This document shows positions 43,095 to 53,532 of a stretch of DNA of 64,000 bases, in pieces. The notes under the pieces were generated by a model. That model was not told where the DNA came from and ran no database searches. It saw only the letters and a program-made list of their open reading frames with translations. The translations under genes and the position numbers were made by a program. The stretch's first letter is position 1, and the number at the start of each line of letters is the position of its first letter. The stretch is from [Pasteurella] mairii (GTDB lineage Bacteria > Pseudomonadota > Gammaproteobacteria > Enterobacterales > Pasteurellaceae): the NCBI GenBank assembly GCA_900454475.1, contig UGSS01000002.1:744001-808000 (forward strand), given 5' to 3'.

Positions 43095-46000
43095 AAAATA
43101 ATGGCAATTTAATGCTTAACAATGAAAATGGACTGATTCAAGCCCAAAATGCGATTCATTTGACGGTAAAAGCCTTAGAGAAAGAAGGCACGATAAAAAC
43201 AAAGGGGGATTTGACTGTTGAGCTACAAGATGATTTCACATTAAACCACGCCTTTGCGGTAGGCAATAATCTTACCTTTAAAACACAAGCGGATTTTACC
43301 AATAATGTTGAACAAGTGGTGGGTAATCAAGCCACCTTTATGGCAAATCATTTGATTAATCATGCCAATGCAGCGATTTCATCAAATCAAACCTTGCTCA
43401 ATGCAGGAACTATCACCAACTATGGATTATTAGACGGTCGAGAAAATATCATCAAAACCGGCACATTAGATAATCGAGGCACGGGGCGAATCTATGGTGA
43501 TCATGTAGCAATTCAAGCGGATAGTCTTAACAATCTCAATCAGGGTGAACAATCTGCCACAATTGCAGCACGTCACCGTGTAGATTTCGGTGTGGGGACA
43601 TTAACTAATCGCGATCATAGTCTCCTATTCAGCACTGGCGATATGGCTATTGGCGGTCAATTAGACGAAAACCATCATGCGGTAGGTTATGCTAACTTCG
43701 TGGATAATGGCAGTGCGACGATTGAAGCTTTGGGGAATGGCGATATTAAAACACAACGTTTGTTTAATCATGACCTTTATCTAAAGCTTGGAGAATATCA
43801 TAAGGATGAGCATATTATTGAATATGCGCCATTAACTAGTTCAAAACGTTATGCGCTACTCAATCAAGAGGGTGGCGAGGGAACTTTTGAACCCAAAAAT
43901 AATAGTCGACGCGATTCAAATTCTTATTTTATTTTGAAGGACGGTACGAAAATAGCTTCTCGCTATTGGATGACTTGGGATTATAATCGCCATACGGTAA
44001 CAACAACGATAGCGCACCGTGACCCCGCCAAAATTTTAATTGGCGGTCATTTATCGCTTGCCGGTTCTGATTTAGAAAATAAGGCTTCAACCCTATCAAT
44101 AGGCAAAACGCTATTATTAGGGGATAGCATGTTTACGCGTAATGAGAATAATGAAAATGTAACAGCAGGTGATATCACCTTAAAAAATATTGATATTCCA
44201 GGCACGATTGATATTACGGATACGGGAACCTGGTCAAGCTTTGGAAAAGAGCGTCGACGTTATGGTGTTAGAGGTAAAAAACGTTGGGCGGTTTATAGTA
44301 ATGGTTCAGGTAATCTACATGACATCCACCCGACACAACATTTCACCTTTGATAAGGTGTTGAATGAAATCGGGCATGACATTGTCGGCACGAATACCCA
44401 AATTGAGAAACAACCGGATACCAATAGGGTTACATTAAAAAGCGTTGTTACATCAGACTTACCGACGAAAGGGCAAAGCGCGCTGTCTATCCCAGCGGTA
44501 AGTGCGGTCATTTCTGGACACATTTCAGCAATTCAGCCTGAAAACTTAAGCCATCATACGTTGCCAATGATAAAAACCCTAGCAGATATTCGTTTACCGC
44601 AAGCAAGCCTTTATCAAATTAACCCTGATGCGCCAAATGGTTATCTGGTCGAAACCGATCCCCAATTTACCAAGAAGAAAAATTGGTTAAGTTCAGATTA
44701 TATGTTTAACGCGTTGCGCTATCACCACGACAACGTACATAAACGCTTGGGTGATGGTTTTTATGAGCAACGTTTGATTAACGAACAAATTCATCAACTG
44801 ACAGGACGCCGTTATATTGAAGGCTACACCAATGAGTTAGAACAATATAAAGCGTTGATGAACAGCGGTATAAACTATGCCAAAGCCTTTAATTTAACGG
44901 TTGGTGTAGGGTTAACCGCAAAACAAATGGCTGAACTTACGACAGACATGGTGTGGTTCGTCAACAAAGAAATCACGCTACAAAATGGCAAAAAAGTGAC
45001 CGCACTTGTGCCACAGGTTTACTTAGTGGCACGGGATACCGATGTGACCCCTCAAGGCGCGGTGATATCGGCGAACAACATTTTGGGTGATGTGGGCGAA
45101 CTAAACAATAGTGGCGTTATCGCAGGACGAGATTTAACTCAAATTCGTAGCCACAACATAGAAAACCGCGGTGTGATTTTAGGGGATTCGGTGGATTTAT
45201 CGGCGAAACAACATCTGGTTAATTTGGGCGGACGTATTGAAGGGGTGAATACCTTGAACCTGTTTGCCGGCAAACACTTAGAGATTGCCAGCACGTTATC
45301 GTCAGCGGAAAGTGACAATGGCAAACTTGCACGCACGCAATTAGACCAGTTAAGCACAATTAAGGTCACCGGCAATGGCGGAGCATTGGCATTGCGCAGT
45401 GAAGGCAATATCGCCATCAAAGCGGCTCAACTTGAAAGTAAGGGCACAGTGGGGATAACCGCGGGCGACAGTCTTCAAATTACCACCTTAAACGTGCACA
45501 ACAAAGAAAATTATGAGGGTGATGCCAATAACTACTACCACGTAGAGCAAACTTCCGAAGCAGGAAGTCATATTATGGCTCAAGATGGTGTGGCATTGGT
45601 GGTACAACATGATGTCAAGTTGCGTCAAACCGATATCCGTAGTCAACAAGGCACAACACGGATTGGCTCAAAAGCGGGCAATGTGGTGATTACTGCAGGT
45701 CGTTCGGCGGAGCAATTAGCGACCTCAACGAAATCAACGGAAAAAGGTCTCTTGAGTAAAACCACCACGATTTCGCGTTATGAGCATAATATGACGAATG
45801 CGAAGACCAGCAATATTGACGGTAACAAGGTTGCCATTATTGCGCAACAAGGCAATGTCACGGTAAGCGGTTCGAACGTAGTCGCAGACAAGGATTTAAG
45901 CCTTTTCGCCAAAGAAAATGTGTCTATCTTGTCTGATAAAAACACCTACTACCAAAACGAAGAAATCACCAAACGCAAATCCGGGGTCATGGGCAGTGGT

Positions 46001-48769
46001 GGCATAGGTTTTACCATTGGTTCGAAAAAAGAAAAAGTGGAACAAGACCGCACCCAAGAAAGTGCCACAAGTAGTCAAGTGGGGAGTTTAAACGGTCACA
46101 CCGCCATTCAAGCAGGCAACCACTATCAACAAACGGGCAGTGTTGTCACCGCTGTCAAAGGTGATGTTAATATTTTGGCAAAATCCGCCACTATCGCTGC
46201 CACACGTTCGGATTATGAGAGTAACTATAAATACACCATGGAGCAGAAAGGACTGACAGTATCATTAACTTCTCCTGTGTTATCGGCAATAAGTGTGGCT
46301 GAAACTGCAATGAGTTCACTGCATCAAATGGGGGAAAGCAAAAATAATCGTATCAATGCGTTAGCAGGTGCAAACACATTTTGGAATTCATTTAGCACTG
46401 TAGAAGCTGGGATGGCTGCATGGGACTCGCTAGGTAAACTGTCTCAAGGTGAAATAGCCAACTCGGGCGTAGGTATTTCTCTTACTTATGGTCAACAGAA
46501 AAGTGTTTCAATAAGCCATTCTGAAGGCACACATACAATTAGTAGCGAAATCAATACTGGAAGTAAAGTGAATATCTTGGCTCATGGTGATGGAGATAAT
46601 TCGGTCATCAATGTTGTGGGTTCAAATATTGCTGGCAATCTAGGCACCAATCTTAATGCGGATGGCGCCATCAATATTGAAGCGGCGAAACAATATCACC
46701 AAGAACGTAGCAATAATAAATCCAGTGGATTTAGTGCTGGTGTGGCTATTGGAACTGATGGGATTGGTTTTACTGTCGGCGGTAATTATGGGAAAAGTTA
46801 TAGCAATGGTGATGAAACGACTTATACCTATTCCCATGTAGGAAGTCAAAATAGCCAAACAAATATTGATTCAGGTAATAATGTTACCTTAAAAGGAATT
46901 CAGGTTACAGGGAAAGGTGTAGCAATTAAGGCAAATAATCTTGATATAGAAAGCTTACAAGAAACGCTTGACTATGAAAGCAAACAGAAAAATGTATCAG
47001 GCTCTGTTACTGTGGGAGCTGGCGCTTCAGCCTCTGCAAACTATAGTTCATCAAAAATGAATACCTACTATAAGCGTGTTGTTGAGCAGTCTGGTATTTA
47101 TGCTGGAGATGACGGTTATCAGGTGAGTGTCACTCATCATACCAATTTAGTAGGTGGTACAGTTCAGTCATCAGATGAAGCTAAAAATAGAAATAAAAAC
47201 GTATTTTCAACGGGAACTATTGATTATACCGAATTGAAAAATTCATCAAGTTATGATGCACAAGGTTATTCATTAAATGGTGGTTTTTCTATTGATGGTG
47301 ATTTTCGTATTCCATTAGGGGATAAGTCTGCCAAACAAGAACCAGCCACTAGTGAGAGTAATGGAAATGAAGTCAAGGAAACAGCCAAAGATAAAACCGT
47401 TATAGATACTATCAAAGGTATGGGCGGAACGTCGTTGTTACAAAAAGAGTTGAATAAATCTGATAAAGATAAAGAGTCTGATACAGGTGTAAAACTCAAT
47501 GGGCTTGCAGGCGTGTTTACCCAAGGGAACTGGGGCATTGCAAAAGCCTTATCAACAGCCATGTTGGGCTCCGTAAATCGTAATGGCAGTGAAACAGGGG
47601 TGACAACAAGTCATATTGATACAAGAGATATTAAAATTGCTCAAGGTGATGACATTGAGAACCAAGCAAAAATTGCAGAGTTAAATAAAGAAAATATCAA
47701 CCAAAGGGTTTCAAAAGCGAATGCTGAACAAATTAAATCAGAGCTTGAATCAGATTTAGCAACAGCAAAAGAGTTTATGGAAAATCTCAATCAAATTGGA
47801 GATAAGCTACATTATGATGTGGAGAAACATAAGAAAAATATTTTAATAAAATATAAATTAGAAAATTGTCAGAATTCGGCACAAAATTGTGTTAAAGCTT
47901 TTGAGTTAAACCTTGACGAACTTAAAAATCGAGATTTAAAACCAGAAGAAGCAAAAATCTTATCGCATATGTATGCCCATGGTATTTTGAACCAAAATGA
48001 TATGGATAGGATTAATGGCGCCATTCAATATTCAGGTAAAAACATTTTAAATAATGCAAGCGTGGTCGTTCGTAAACCTTATGCAGGGTTGGCGGAAGAA
48101 ATGACATATACGCTTTTTGAGCGTTTGCGAGCAGGTATTGATTTACCATCTCTCTTCGGTGCATCAAATGCTAGCCGAGATCAGGCAATGATTTGGGATA
48201 AATTAAATACCTATAATGCCCAAAATCCAAATACTGGCGTGTCATTAGATCATGTCGCTCATAGTTTAGGTGCGTCTAGCAGTAAAAATGCCATGAACTG
48301 GGCAAAATCGCAAGGAATGAAGTTAGATAATACTACCTTAAAAAGTTATGTAGCCGGTACGTCTTACCCGATTACTAATAGCACGATTTTGGGGAAATTA
48401 AGTTTAGGTGTATTAGATCAAGGTTATGTAGAAAAAGCAGCTAGTTTATTTAAAAATGGACAAGTTGAATATGCGATAGCTCCAAGAGATACCGTGGCAA
48501 CAGGAATTGGTTTGCCTTGGCAAATGGGGTCGTTGAGTTTTGGGATTGGGAATACGGATACAACGGGAAATAACTTTGTAGGTATCCCATTGTGGGGGAT
48601 GATTATGGGGGATCATACTAAGGCTTATTATCGGGATGAAGATGTTATTAGATTTCTAACTAACACTGAACAAACCCTCGTGAATGAGATAAAAGACTAT
48701 CAAAAGAAAACTTGGGGGAAAATTGAACCTGAAACAAAAGTTATTAAATTTAATGATGGAGATAAGTAA
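43004..48769 (+). CDS. TpsA/CdiA-like protein, C-terminal part with haemagglutinin repeats and a lipase-like toxin tip
   Basis: 1921 residues in the frame that continues the gene at 40083. Beta-helix stalk, then haemagglutinin repeats (SGVIAGRDLTQIRSHNIENRG, KENVSILSDKNTYYQNEE region). The sequence from ~47250 on no longer resembles the second module. The last ~250 residues hold a nucleophile elbow VAHSLGAS with Ser1754, a candidate Asp1829 (APRDTVA) and His1871 (MGDHTKAY), in the right order for an alpha/beta-hydrolase or lipase. I saw no VENN motif. Toxin activity is inference from position and the lipoprotein gene that starts in its stop codon. Without its N-terminal half it cannot be secreted; frame restoration is needed. 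Confidence 0.82.
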   Translation: MYSTDTTSITASQQVNNQQGELLSANAISVKNNGNLMLNNENGLIQAQNAIHLTVKALEKEGTIKTKGDLTVELQDDFTLNHAFAVGNNLTFKTQADFTNNVEQVVGNQATFMANHLINHANAAISSNQTLLNAGTITNYGLLDGRENIIKTGTLDNRGTGRIYGDHVAIQADSLNNLNQGEQSATIAARHRVDFGVGTLTNRDHSLLFSTGDMAIGGQLDENHHAVGYANFVDNGSATIEALGNGDIKTQRLFNHDLYLKLGEYHKDEHIIEYAPLTSSKRYALLNQEGGEGTFEPKNNSRRDSNSYFILKDGTKIASRYWMTWDYNRHTVTTTIAHRDPAKILIGGHLSLAGSDLENKASTLSIGKTLLLGDSMFTRNENNENVTAGDITLKNIDIPGTIDITDTGTWSSFGKERRRYGVRGKKRWAVYSNGSGNLHDIHPTQHFTFDKVLNEIGHDIVGTNTQIEKQPDTNRVTLKSVVTSDLPTKGQSALSIPAVSAVISGHISAIQPENLSHHTLPMIKTLADIRLPQASLYQINPDAPNGYLVETDPQFTKKKNWLSSDYMFNALRYHHDNVHKRLGDGFYEQRLINEQIHQLTGRRYIEGYTNELEQYKALMNSGINYAKAFNLTVGVGLTAKQMAELTTDMVWFVNKEITLQNGKKVTALVPQVYLVARDTDVTPQGAVISANNILGDVGELNNSGVIAGRDLTQIRSHNIENRGVILGDSVDLSAKQHLVNLGGRIEGVNTLNLFAGKHLEIASTLSSAESDNGKLARTQLDQLSTIKVTGNGGALALRSEGNIAIKAAQLESKGTVGITAGDSLQITTLNVHNKENYEGDANNYYHVEQTSEAGSHIMAQDGVALVVQHDVKLRQTDIRSQQGTTRIGSKAGNVVITAGRSAEQLATSTKSTEKGLLSKTTTISRYEHNMTNAKTSNIDGNKVAIIAQQGNVTVSGSNVVADKDLSLFAKENVSILSDKNTYYQNEEITKRKSGVMGSGGIGFTIGSKKEKVEQDRTQESATSSQVGSLNGHTAIQAGNHYQQTGSVVTAVKGDVNILAKSATIAATRSDYESNYKYTMEQKGLTVSLTSPVLSAISVAETAMSSLHQMGESKNNRINALAGANTFWNSFSTVEAGMAAWDSLGKLSQGEIANSGVGISLTYGQQKSVSISHSEGTHTISSEINTGSKVNILAHGDGDNSVINVVGSNIAGNLGTNLNADGAINIEAAKQYHQERSNNKSSGFSAGVAIGTDGIGFTVGGNYGKSYSNGDETTYTYSHVGSQNSQTNIDSGNNVTLKGIQVTGKGVAIKANNLDIESLQETLDYESKQKNVSGSVTVGAGASASANYSSSKMNTYYKRVVEQSGIYAGDDGYQVSVTHHTNLVGGTVQSSDEAKNRNKNVFSTGTIDYTELKNSSSYDAQGYSLNGGFSIDGDFRIPLGDKSAKQEPATSESNGNEVKETAKDKTVIDTIKGMGGTSLLQKELNKSDKDKESDTGVKLNGLAGVFTQGNWGIAKALSTAMLGSVNRNGSETGVTTSHIDTRDIKIAQGDDIENQAKIAELNKENINQRVSKANAEQIKSELESDLATAKEFMENLNQIGDKLHYDVEKHKKNILIKYKLENCQNSAQNCVKAFELNLDELKNRDLKPEEAKILSHMYAHGILNQNDMDRINGAIQYSGKNILNNASVVVRKPYAGLAEEMTYTLFERLRAGIDLPSLFGASNASRDQAMIWDKLNTYNAQNPNTGVSLDHVAHSLGASSSKNAMNWAKSQGMKLDNTTLKSYVAGTSYPITNSTILGKLSLGVLDQGYVEKAASLFKNGQVEYAIAPRDTVATGIGLPWQMGSLSFGIGNTDTTGNNFVGIPLWGMIMGDHTKAYYRDEDVIRFLTNTEQTLVNEIKDYQKKTWGKIEPETKVIKFNDGDK
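44982..46250 (+). repeat. Long direct repeat, copy 1 (1269 bp)
   Basis: Matches 49151-50419 with constant offset 4169 and only a few base changes (for example ggcgcggtg/ggtgcggtg; caaacgggc/caaatgggc; a cluster just before the end). It begins immediately before a USS (gaccgcactt at 44998-45007). Encodes the haemagglutinin-repeat region ahead of the variable tip. Confidence 0.95.
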
Positions 48770-49131
48770 TGAAAAAGTTCATTTTATTATCCTCACTATT
48801 ATTAGTTGGATGCTATTTGGCTAATGGTTCGCCTTTCTCTACAAATTATTGGGTAAAACAAGGTGAAATAATAACATATAATGATCAAACATTTTGTCAT
48901 AAAAAAGTTTATGGTTCATTCGACCATAGATTTAATTATTTAGATAATCTATTTTGGAATAATAAACTATCTTCTATAGAGTATGAAGAATATTCACAGT
49001 ATCTTCGTATAGCAAAGCAAATGCTTAGTCAATGCTATTTTGATTTAGGTTATCGTTTTACTGCTCCTTATTATTGGTGTATTGCAGAGAGAAATATGGA
49101 GACCTGTAAAATAAATCAGAAATATCGTTAA
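48769..49131 (+). CDS. Small lipoprotein, candidate immunity protein for the first toxin tip
   Basis: 120 residues. ATG overlaps the last base of the upstream stop (TAATG), showing translational coupling. Signal MKKFILLSSLLLVGC with Cys15 as lipid site. Six or so further Cys and many aromatic residues; the segment QCYFDLGY...WCIAERN resembles the C-x2-D...C-[LI]-x2-[KR] pattern in the two lipoproteins downstream. No known family recognised. A lipid-anchored periplasmic immunity protein would suit a toxin acting on membranes from the periplasmic side. Confidence 0.75.
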   Translation: MKKFILLSSLLLVGCYLANGSPFSTNYWVKQGEIITYNDQTFCHKKVYGSFDHRFNYLDNLFWNNKLSSIEYEEYSQYLRIAKQMLSQCYFDLGYRFTAPYYWCIAERNMETCKINQKYR

Positions 49132-49150
49132 TATGCATGTTGCTCAACAA

Positions 49151-50419
49151 AAAATGGCAAAAAAGTGACCGCACTTGTGCCACAGGTTTACTTAGTGGCA
49201 CGGGATACCGATGTGACCCCTCAAGGTGCGGTGATATCGGCGAACAACATTTTGGGTGATGTGGGCGAACTAAACAATAGCGGCGTTATCGCAGGACGAG
49301 ATTTAACTCAAATTCGTAGCCACAACATAGAAAACCGCGGTGTGATTTTAGGGGATTCGGTGGATTTATCGGCGAAACAACATCTGGTTAATTTGGGCGG
49401 ACGTATTGAAGGGGTGAATACCTTGAACCTGTTTGCCGGCAAACACTTAGAGATTGCCAGCACGTTATCGTCAGCGGAAAGTGACAATGGCAAACTTGCA
49501 CGCACGCAATTAGACCAGTTAAGCACAATTAAGGTCACCGGCAATGGCGGAGCATTGGCATTGCGCAGTGAAGGCAATATCGCCATCAAAGCGGCTCAAC
49601 TTGAAAGTAAGGGCACAGTGGGGATAACCGCGGGCGACAGTCTTCAAATTACCACCTTAAACGTGCACAACAAAGAAAATTATGAGGGTGATGCCAATAA
49701 CTACTACCACGTAGAGCAAACTTCCGAAGCAGGAAGTCATATTATGGCTCAAGATGGTGTGGCATTGGTGGTACAACATGATGTCAAGTTGCGTCAAACC
49801 GATATCCGTAGTCAACAAGGCACAACACGGATTGGCTCAAAAGCGGGCAATGTGGTGATTACTGCAGGTCGTTCGGCGGAGCAATTAGCGACCTCAACGA
49901 AATCAACGGAAAAAGGTCTCTTGAGTAAAACCACCACGATTTCGCGTTATGAGCATAATATGACGAATGCGAAGACCAGCAATATTGACGGTAACAAGGT
50001 TGCCATTATTGCGCAACAAGGCAATGTCACGGTAAGCGGTTCGAACGTAGTCGCAGACAAGGATTTAAGCCTTTTCGCCAAAGAAAATGTGTCTATCTTG
50101 TCTGATAAAAACACCTACTACCAAAACGAAGAAATCACCAAACGCAAATCCGGGGTCATGGGCAGTGGTGGCATAGGTTTTACCATTGGTTCGAAAAAAG
50201 AAAAAGTGGAACAAGACCGCACCCAAGAAAGTGCCACAAGTAGTCAAGTGGGGAGTTTAAACGGTCACACCGCCATTCAAGCAGGCAACCACTATCAACA
50301 AATGGGCAGTGTTGTCACCGCTGTCAAAGGTGATGTTAATATTTTGGCAAAATCCGCCGCTATCACTGCCGCACGTTCGGATTATGAGAGTAACTATAAA
50401 TACACCATGGAGCCGAAAG
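49151..50419 (+). repeat. Long direct repeat, copy 2
   Basis: Near-identical copy of 44982-46250, beginning right before the USS at 49167-49176 and ending at the same codon region (AAATACACCATGGAGC), after which the two modules diverge. Confidence 0.95.
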
Positions 50420-51096
50420 GCTTGACGATTGCGCTTACTGGTGCAGTCGCTAGTGCACTTCAAGCAGTAGATTTTACCGTGAAATCAGCTAAAAACATAG
50501 GTGATAGCAAAAATAACCGTATTAACGCTATGGCGACAGCCAATACAGTTTTTGAGGCAGCACGTGCTGTAGAGCAACTTCAAGGTGTTGCGCAGGCTGT
50601 GGCAAATGGCTCTACAACAGGTGGAGCAGTGGGCGTTAGTATTACCTATGGACAACAAAAAAACGTTCAAACTCAGCATACCGAAGGCAATACGATTGAA
50701 AAAAGTGCGGTCAATGCAGGCGGAAAAGTAAATATTCAAGCCACAGGAAATGGTGAACAATCCCAAATTGATATTCTAGGTGCTGATGCTTCAGGTCAGA
50801 CTGGTACCCATTTAAAAGCTGATGGAAAGGTTAATATTCAAGCGGTAGATGAAAATCACCTTGAACGTAGTAAAAACAAATCCAGTGGCTTTAATGTCGG
50901 CGTGGCAATTCAATTTGATAACAGCATTCTGCTGGTATCATTGCTGGCGGAAATGTGGCTAAAGGCTATGGCAATGGTGAAAGTCAAGCGTGGGTTACAA
51001 GCTATGTGGGCGATAAAAACAGCCAAACTACCATTGAAAGCGGTAATGACACGAATATCATTGGTTCACAAGTTAAAGGCAAACGTGTCAATGTGA
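49165..51096 (+). pseudogene. Orphan TpsA/CdiA module, first part (no secretion domain)
   Basis: Open from a GTG at 49165 but without ribosome binding site, signal peptide or TPS domain, so it is a displaced module and not a full gene. The first ~418 residues equal the first copy. After the repeat, residues diverge yet stay alignable (GVSITYGQQKNVQTQHTEG; ERSKNKSSGFNVGVAI). Around 50926-50930 one base seems missing: an added T in agcattctgc gives ...DNSISAGIIAGGNVAKG, joining the frame at 50955. Beyond it this frame reads unrelated residues up to 51096. Likely a silent cassette that can recombine into the upstream gene. Confidence 0.8.
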
Positions 51097-52844
51097 CCGC
51101 AGAAAACCTCAACATTGAGAGTTTACAAGATACTGCAAAATATGCGGACAAACAAGGAAGTGTCTCAGGGCAAGTGACAGTGGGTTACGGTTTCTCTGCT
51201 GGGGGCAGTTATAGTAGAAGCAAAGTTAAGTCTAATTATGCAAGTGTGAAAACACAGGCAGGGATTTTGGCGGGAGATGGGGGATATGATGTAAATGTGG
51301 ATAACAAGGTACATCTTACAGGTGGTGTTATTCTTTCTTCGGCTGAAAAAAATAAGAATTCTTTATCTGCGCAAACATTTAGCTTTGAAGATATACAAAA
51401 TCACTCAGATGCAGAGGCAAGTGCATCTGGATTTGGTATGGGATTGTCTGTGGGGAGAGATCAAACATCGGAAGAAGATAAACAGCAGAACCGAGTTTAT
51501 CGTGATGAACGTGAACAAAACGGAGAAACTTTCGATAAAGCCAATCCGAATAAACAGCACTCAAGCCCAATTAAATTTGGTTTAGGTGAGAATGATGTAC
51601 ATAGTACAGATTTTTATGCTTTAGCTAAAATTGGCGCAGTCAATTTATTGAGTAATGAGAGTAAATCAGAAAGTAGTTCAAGTATAACGTCATCCATTAT
51701 TAGTGAAGGAAACTTCAATATCCAAGATAAGGATGGTCAAAATAATATTAATCGTATTAAAAAAGGAACTATTGAAGAAACTAATAGCTTAGAACAAAAA
51801 GATTATCAATCGCTCCAAAAAGAAGTTGAAATAGATAGTTCGATCAAAAAAGCATTTTATACGAATGTTGCTGGTTTAACTGACGAAGCTTATCGAACGA
51901 TGTTTATTGCTGAGCATCGGATGATGGGTTTTGTAACAGATAAAAATGGAAAATCTATACCTGATGAAAAACTAATCAATAAGCTAAAAGATGAAGCTCT
52001 TGTTGATTTAAATGTAGCTGAAATGTCAGAAGATGAAATTAATACAACTGTATTAAAATATATTGAACAAGAAATTTCTAAAGGTAGAAATATTTATCAA
52101 CTTTACGAACTTTCAGACCAACAAAGAGCTAAATTAAAGACAACTAAGTTTATTAATCTTGAAACTGGAGAATATATCGATAAGGTTGTTGTCGGTTTTA
52201 ATGGTATTTTTAATCAACTTCAAAATGCAGCTAAGTATGCAGTTCAAAATTATGTGAGTGATGCAGAAAATAATCGTCTTTATCAGAATACTTATTTTGT
52301 ACATTTTCCTAAAGCGAATAATACGGTTTCTGAATTACTTGTTGCAGGTTATCAAAAATATCTCGAAGGTCATAGTGGTTTATTTGGTTTAACCAATTCA
52401 TCAATCCAAGCTAGAGGCTTAATGGAACAATATGGGCAAAGTGGGTTATTTATTGGTGCACACAGTCGAGGTACGTTAACGGTTTCAAATGCTTTAGCTG
52501 CTTTATCAAGCGATATTAATTTACAAGGAACAACAATGAAAATGTTAGGTCCAGCAGCTAATGTAGAAAATACAGACCGTATTTTTAATAAATTAAGTGG
52601 ACATCATATTTTTGTTGATAATGATGGTAATGATATAGTCGGGACGTTAGTTGGATTTAATCCGTCAACATACACGATTAACACTAATAATTACGGATGG
52701 GGAAAATTATTAGTAGATTCATTTTGGGGAGATGCATCGCCACATAATTGTGGAGGATTAGGCAATGCTTATTGTGTACAGCAAGGTTATAGAAATTTTG
52801 AAAGAATGGCGCCATCTATTTCAGTCAAAGATTTGGAGAAATAG
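50955..52844 (+). CDS. Orphan toxin module, C-terminal part with second lipase-like tip
   Basis: 629 codons from a GTG; true start uncertain because this frame continues the module at 49165. N-terminal ~150 residues are haemagglutinin-type repeats (SYVGDKNSQTTIESGNDTNI, GYDVNVDNKVHLTGG). From ~residue 150 the sequence is unrelated to the first module. A nucleophile elbow GLFIGAHSRGT places Ser504; Asp560 in GNDIVGTLVG and His597 in DASPHNCGG could complete a triad. NNTVSELLVAGYQKYLEGHSG and VVVGFNGIF fit an alpha/beta-hydrolase core. Followed three bases later by a lipoprotein gene. Expression would require a promoter or recombination. Confidence 0.75.
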   Translation: MAKGYGNGESQAWVTSYVGDKNSQTTIESGNDTNIIGSQVKGKRVNVTAENLNIESLQDTAKYADKQGSVSGQVTVGYGFSAGGSYSRSKVKSNYASVKTQAGILAGDGGYDVNVDNKVHLTGGVILSSAEKNKNSLSAQTFSFEDIQNHSDAEASASGFGMGLSVGRDQTSEEDKQQNRVYRDEREQNGETFDKANPNKQHSSPIKFGLGENDVHSTDFYALAKIGAVNLLSNESKSESSSSITSSIISEGNFNIQDKDGQNNINRIKKGTIEETNSLEQKDYQSLQKEVEIDSSIKKAFYTNVAGLTDEAYRTMFIAEHRMMGFVTDKNGKSIPDEKLINKLKDEALVDLNVAEMSEDEINTTVLKYIEQEISKGRNIYQLYELSDQQRAKLKTTKFINLETGEYIDKVVVGFNGIFNQLQNAAKYAVQNYVSDAENNRLYQNTYFVHFPKANNTVSELLVAGYQKYLEGHSGLFGLTNSSIQARGLMEQYGQSGLFIGAHSRGTLTVSNALAALSSDINLQGTTMKMLGPAANVENTDRIFNKLSGHHIFVDNDGNDIVGTLVGFNPSTYTINTNNYGWGKLLVDSFWGDASPHNCGGLGNAYCVQQGYRNFERMAPSISVKDLEK

Positions 52845-52847
52845 TTG

Positions 52848-53213
52848 ATGAAGAAGCTTAAACTGATGGGTATTCTTGTAATGTTATTAAGCGCCGGATG
52901 CGAGTTACTTCCGAATAGATTTCATAAATGTAGTTCTTTAACTGGTTGGTGTGTTAAAGAAACAAGAAACCATGGACCAATAGAAGAAATTCAACGTTGG
53001 GGGGTGAGTAATGAACCTAAAACGAAGTGTTGTGGGAGTGACTGGGCTCGGGAGGTTCGTATTCGAAATACTCAAATAAAAAAAATATTTTTTAACTGTC
53101 GAGTTGATCCACTTACAGGTAATACATTGACTCATGAACCACTTTTTATTGCTCATCAATGCTTACGAAAGAGTGGATTATGCAAAGTAAATGTTGATAA
53201 GGGATGTAAATAA
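52848..53213 (+). CDS. Small lipoprotein, candidate immunity protein for the second toxin tip
   Basis: 121 residues from the ATG at 52848, three bases after the toxin stop. Signal MKKLKLMGILVMLLSAGC with Cys18. Mature part is Cys-rich and contains NCRVDPLTGN and QCLRKSGLC, closely similar in pattern to SCGMDPVRGE and LCLEKRG in the gene at 53533. No known family recognised. Confidence 0.75.
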   Translation: MKKLKLMGILVMLLSAGCELLPNRFHKCSSLTGWCVKETRNHGPIEEIQRWGVSNEPKTKCCGSDWAREVRIRNTQIKKIFFNCRVDPLTGNTLTHEPLFIAHQCLRKSGLCKVNVDKGCK

Positions 53214-53230
53214 AAATAGATAATAAATAA

Positions 53231-53521
53231 ACAAGTGCAGAAGGTTCAATCCATATAGAAAACCACAGCCAAGATCCTGTTGGTAGCCTTCCTGTAATAT
53301 TAGGCGGAAATCCATCAACGATGAACGACAACACACAGGAGCGTGGATGGGTTAGAAGAATTATTGATATGTTTGGAGATAATTCTTCAATGCATAATTG
53401 TTATGGTTTAGGGCAAAAACAATGTGTTACAGATGGGTATCGTAAAAATGAAAAAGATCTGTTCATGAATAAAGAACAAACTATCTTTGATTTAAACCAA
53501 AAGAAAGAGCTAAATAAATAG
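53231..53521 (+). pseudogene. Remnant of a third toxin tip (C-terminal ~97 residues only)
   Basis: Open frame after a TAA at 53228. It reads GSIHIENHSQDPVGSLPV, GGNPST, then GWVRRIIDMFGDNSSMHNCYG, which lines up with HIFVDNDGNDIVGTLVGFNPST and the block around GDASPHNCGG at the end of the second tip. The region carrying the Asp and His of the putative triad is kept but the Ser elbow and everything before it are absent. A start at ATG 53321 is possible but the homology begins before it, so it is a truncated gene. Confidence 0.75.
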
Positions 53522-53532
53522 GTGGAGAAGTT

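Noticed and set aside
43004-48769. Treating the 1921-residue frame as an independent gene starting at ATG 43004
   Set aside because: The ATG has no signal peptide and the preceding frame supplies the secretion domain with uninterrupted repeat pattern up to the G run.
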